From JAABSQ01 sp041642315 (GTDB lineage Bacteria > Desulfobacterota > Desulfobacteria > Desulfobacterales > Desulfococcaceae), in NCBI GenBank assembly GCA_041642315.1, contig JBEPWQ010000070.1, positions 1 to 15,825 on the forward strand: a stretch of 15,825 nucleotides of DNA, in the 5' to 3' direction. Of this stretch, positions 13,196 through 15,825 are shown piece after piece (within the stretch, counting starts at the first letter, position 1; every line of letters starts with the position of its first letter). The position numbers were made by a program, and so were the translations under genes. The notes under the pieces were generated by a model. That model was not told the DNA's origin. It saw only the letters and a program-made list of their open reading frames with translations, and made no database searches.

Positions 13196-14899
13196 ATGGA
13201 ACTGTTGAACCCTTCCGAAGACCGCTTCGACCATCTCGACCCGACATCCCGGAAATTGATGCGTGAAACCATTCGGTTTTTTGAAAAGAAAGGAAAAGCC
13301 AGGCTCAAGGAGGATGACCACGAGCGCCGGTGGTATGCCGATTTCCTCGAATTTCAGGCCAAACACAAGCTATTTGCCACGCTGCTGACCCCGGCAGAAG
13401 AGGCGGCCGGCGATTCCGACAAACGGTGGGATACGGCCCGGAACTGCGCACTGAATGAAATCCTGGGGTTTTACGGGCTGCCCTACTGGTACACCTGGCA
13501 GGTCACCATCCTGGGGCTCGGTCCCCTCTGGATGAGCGCCAACACCGCCATGCGGGAAAAAACCGCCCGACTGCTGGGCGAGGGCGGCATCTTCGCTTTC
13601 GGCCTCTCGGAAAAGGCCCACGGCGCCGACCTCTACTCCTCGGAAATGATGCTGACGCCGCTGGGAGACGGCAAATACGTGGCCGACGGCGGCAAGTATT
13701 ACATCGGCAACGCCAATCAGGCGGCCCTGGTCTCTACTTTCGGCCGGGATTCGGATACCGACGAATACGTCTTCTTCGCGGTGGAGACCGACCATCCCGA
13801 CTACGAATGCGTCAAAAACGTGGTCAATTCGCAAAATTATGTGGCCGAATACGCCCTCCATTCCTATCCCGTCACCGATCGGGAGATCCTCTCTCGGGGG
13901 CGGGATGCCTGGGATGCGGCCCTCAACACCGTCAACATCGGCAAATTCAACCTGGGCTGGGCCACCATCGGAATCTGCACCCATGCCTTTTACGAGGCCA
14001 TTACCCATGCGGCCAACCGGAACCTCTACGGCAAATACGTCACCGATTTCCCCCACATTCAGGAGCTCTTCACCGAGGCCTATGCCCGGTTGCTGGCCAT
14101 GAAGCTGTTTTCCTCCCGGGCCAGCGATTACATGCGGTCCGCCTCTCCGGATGACCGGCGCTATCTGCTTTACAATCCCATCGTCAAGATGAAGGTGACC
14201 ACCGAGGGCGAAACGGTGATCAACCAGCTCTGGGACGTGATCGCGGCCAAGGGATTCGAAAAGAACACCTATTTTGAAATGGCCGCCCGGGACATTCGCG
14301 CCCTGCCCAAGCTGGAAGGCACGGTTCATGTCAATATGGCGCTGATCATCAAGTTCATGGCCAATTACTTCTTTAATCCGGGAGAGTTTCCCGACATTCC
14401 CCGGCGGAATGATGCAGCCGACGACACCTTTCTGTTCAGGCAGGGTCCGACCCGGGGGCTGGGAAAAATTCAGTTCCATGACTTCGATACCGCTTACGCG
14501 AGCCGGGATCTGCCCAATATTCGCATTTTCAGGAAGCAGATCGAAGCCCTCAAGGGGCTTCTGCTGAAGGCCGCCCCCACCGAGGAACAATCCAAAAATA
14601 TGGATTTTCTGCTCACTCTGGGCGAACTCTTCACACTGGTGGCCTACGGTCAGCTGATCATTGAGATTGCCGGCCTCGAAGGGTTGGAAGATGACCTGTT
14701 GGACCAGATCTTCGACTGTATGGTCCGGGACTTCACCCGGTTTGCCATCGACCTCTATTCCAAATCCGGCTCCTCCGAGGCCCAGATGAAGCACTGCCTG
14801 AAGATGGTTCAAAAACCGGTCCGGAATACGGAACGGTTCCGGAAAATTTGGCAGGACCGGGTGTATGCGCTCAAAGAACGCTATGAAATGAACCCGTAA
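13196..14899 (+). CDS. Large acyl-CoA dehydrogenase family protein
   Basis: This 567-residue flavoprotein belongs to the acyl-CoA dehydrogenase family, which introduces the alpha-beta double bond in acyl-CoA, with FAD as cofactor. The substrate and FAD-binding region shows FAFGLSEKAHGAD at 133-144, the family's middle-domain signature. The likely catalytic base is E374 in KLEGT, matching the Y-E-G-T context of medium-chain enzymes. The protein is longer than the classical 380-residue enzymes, with about 180 residues after the catalytic region, and so resembles the enlarged members of the family. AAGGAG at 13185-13190 supports the start. It follows marR and precedes a long-chain acyl-CoA synthetase, so beta-oxidation of fatty acids is the likely pathway. 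Chain-length preference and electron acceptor are unknown. Confidence 0.9.
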   Translation: MELLNPSEDRFDHLDPTSRKLMRETIRFFEKKGKARLKEDDHERRWYADFLEFQAKHKLFATLLTPAEEAAGDSDKRWDTARNCALNEILGFYGLPYWYTWQVTILGLGPLWMSANTAMREKTARLLGEGGIFAFGLSEKAHGADLYSSEMMLTPLGDGKYVADGGKYYIGNANQAALVSTFGRDSDTDEYVFFAVETDHPDYECVKNVVNSQNYVAEYALHSYPVTDREILSRGRDAWDAALNTVNIGKFNLGWATIGICTHAFYEAITHAANRNLYGKYVTDFPHIQELFTEAYARLLAMKLFSSRASDYMRSASPDDRRYLLYNPIVKMKVTTEGETVINQLWDVIAAKGFEKNTYFEMAARDIRALPKLEGTVHVNMALIIKFMANYFFNPGEFPDIPRRNDAADDTFLFRQGPTRGLGKIQFHDFDTAYASRDLPNIRIFRKQIEALKGLLLKAAPTEEQSKNMDFLLTLGELFTLVAYGQLIIEIAGLEGLEDDLLDQIFDCMVRDFTRFAIDLYSKSGSSEAQMKHCLKMVQKPVRNTERFRKIWQDRVYALKERYEMNP

Positions 14900-15001
14900 G
14901 TGTATCAACCCGGAAATGATTCGATCATGGAACGCATACTTCATACGCGACATCCGTGGTCGTAAAAAAGGTCTGTTCAAAAATCGGTTCATGGGGTATC
15001 A

Positions 15002-15013
15002 GCAAATATTTGC
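15002..15013. promoter_or_regulatory. Perfect 12-bp palindrome before the acyl-CoA synthetase
   Basis: GCAAATATTTGC is a perfect palindrome 33 bases before the synthetase ATG. It shares GCAAA with the motif copies at 12687 and 13151. GCATAC (14934-14939) and CATACG (14942-14947) nearby also resemble parts of the reverse complement of that motif. It could be an operator; no -35 or -10 pair was convincing in this 147-base gap. Confidence 0.35.
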
Positions 15014-15046
15014 ATTGCACGGCGGTCAACAGGGGGGAGACAAACT

Positions 15047-15825
15047 ATGGATCAACACGGCAAACCGGACAACCTGGTGGGAATGATCGAGGCGAGTGTG
15101 GCCGCATATCCGGACAACCCGCTTTTCGGAACCAAAAACGAGGACGGCGCGTATGAATGGCTGACCTATCGGCAGGTCGGCGATCGGATCGATCACCTGC
15201 GCGGGGGCCTGGCCCAGGCGGGGGTCGGCCGGGGCGACTGGGTGGGAATCATCGCCGACAACCGGGCCGAATGGGCCGTCGCCGCATTCGCCGCCTATGG
15301 CTTGGGGGCCCGGTTCGTGCCCATGTACGAAAAGGAACTTCCCAGAATCTGGCGGTACATCATTCAAGACAGCGGCATCAAGCTGCTTCTGGTCGCCAAA
15401 TCCGACATTCAAGACCAGGTAGAGGGGTTCCGGGATGCGCTTCCCGGCCTGGAGGGGATCTACCGAATCGAAGGAGAGGGGCAATCCACCATGGCCGAAC
15501 TGGAGCGGATCGGCCGGGATCATCCGGTTCCCTCGACCCATCCTTTGCCGGAAGACATCGCCGTTCTGATCTACACCTCCGGCACCACCGGCAATCCCAA
15601 GGGGGTGATCCTCTCCCACCGCAATCTCACCAGCAATTACCTGGCGGGCCAGCAGCTCTTTCCAAACGAACTGACCTCCGAAAGCGTAAGCCTCTCCATC
15701 CTGCCCTGGGCCCATTCCTACGGGCAAACCGCTGAACTCTACAATTTTTGCAGCCTGGGCGGCGCCATCGGATTCGTGGAGAGCGTCGACACCGTGGCCG
15801 AGGACATGGCCAAGGTGCGGCCGAC
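15047..15825 (+). CDS. Long-chain acyl-CoA synthetase (AMP-binding), 3'-truncated by window edge
   Basis: The first 259 residues of an AMP-forming acyl-CoA ligase are visible, which activates a carboxylic acid to its CoA thioester through an acyl-adenylate. The adenylate-forming P-loop is Y176-TSGTTGNPKG-186, and LPWAHSYGQTAELY follows near residue 224, typical of the fatty-acyl branch. The early WLTYRQVGDRIDHLRGGL and VGIIADNRAEW segments are also family-typical. The gene starts with GGGGGGAG about eight bases upstream. Full-length enzymes are about 550-600 residues, so more than half lies beyond the window. It follows an acyl-CoA dehydrogenase on the same strand, which supports a fatty-acid activation and oxidation cluster. 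Confidence 0.92.
   Translation, partial: MDQHGKPDNLVGMIEASVAAYPDNPLFGTKNEDGAYEWLTYRQVGDRIDHLRGGLAQAGVGRGDWVGIIADNRAEWAVAAFAAYGLGARFVPMYEKELPRIWRYIIQDSGIKLLLVAKSDIQDQVEGFRDALPGLEGIYRIEGEGQSTMAELERIGRDHPVPSTHPLPEDIAVLIYTSGTTGNPKGVILSHRNLTSNYLAGQQLFPNELTSESVSLSILPWAHSYGQTAELYNFCSLGGAIGFVESVDTVAEDMAKVRP

Noticed and set aside
13370..14992. Long - strand open frame (540 codons) opposite the acyl-CoA dehydrogenase
   Set aside because: Antisense to a clear acyl-CoA dehydrogenase with signature motifs; no family features on the - strand.
1..15825. CRISPR array, tRNA, rRNA, insertion sequence or prophage
   Set aside because: No regularly spaced repeats, tRNA-like cloverleaf, rRNA sequence, transposase or phage structural gene was recognised in either strand.

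Overview
The window looks like chromosomal DNA of a GC-rich deltaproteobacterium of the Desulfobacterota type, probably a sulfate reducer related to Desulfosarcina or Desulfococcus. This is inferred from protein style: split GcvPA/GcvPB, a stand-alone rubrerythrin-like ferritin, tandem CBS proteins, an acyl-CoA dehydrogenase beside an AMP-forming acyl-CoA ligase, and a sensor with a Cys-rich tail common in that group. No 16S rRNA or other taxonomic marker is present.

Layout. (1) 1-4651, + strand: a tight operon of gcvPA (5' end outside the window), gcvPB, lipB, lipA and a GcvR-like double-ACT protein, closed by a strong intrinsic terminator. The glycine cleavage P-protein is thus encoded with the two enzymes that make the lipoyl cofactor for its partner, the H-protein. 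(2) 4798-5526, - strand: an A+T-richer Phd/VapC toxin-antitoxin module with a candidate autoregulated promoter. It lies between two terminators that share the same stem sequence. (3) 5593-6834, - strand: a small heat-shock protein with its own promoter, and a membrane-anchored SGNH/GDSL hydrolase. (4) 7055-8524, + strand: a ferritin-like di-iron protein followed closely by a DMT-family transporter. (5) 8707-9285, + strand: a secreted four-EF-hand protein made of two duplicated EF-hand pairs with His/Met-rich linkers. (6) 9365-10773, - strand: two CBS-domain proteins. The larger is a tandem duplication of a Bateman module, each copy followed by a CxxC pair. (7) 10825-11547, - strand: a decay zone with a frameshifted DUF104/AF2212-like antitoxin, a truncated PIN-domain toxin and the C-terminal remnant of an intradiol dioxygenase. 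(8) 11555-12583, - strand: a polytopic sensor-like membrane protein with a coiled coil and a four-cysteine C-terminal domain but no recognisable output domain. (9) 12711-15825, + strand: a MarR regulator, a large acyl-CoA dehydrogenase and the start of a long-chain acyl-CoA synthetase. This looks like a locally regulated fatty-acid activation and oxidation cluster. A 14-bp motif recurs upstream of both marR and the dehydrogenase.

Most of the window is ordinary chromosomal metabolism. The points that most deserve follow-up are the duplicated CBS/CxxC protein, the duplicated EF-hand protein, the output-less membrane sensor beside a dioxygenase remnant, the MarR repeat motif, and the toxin-antitoxin module between look-alike terminators. 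No CRISPR array, tRNA, rRNA, transposase or phage gene was recognised.
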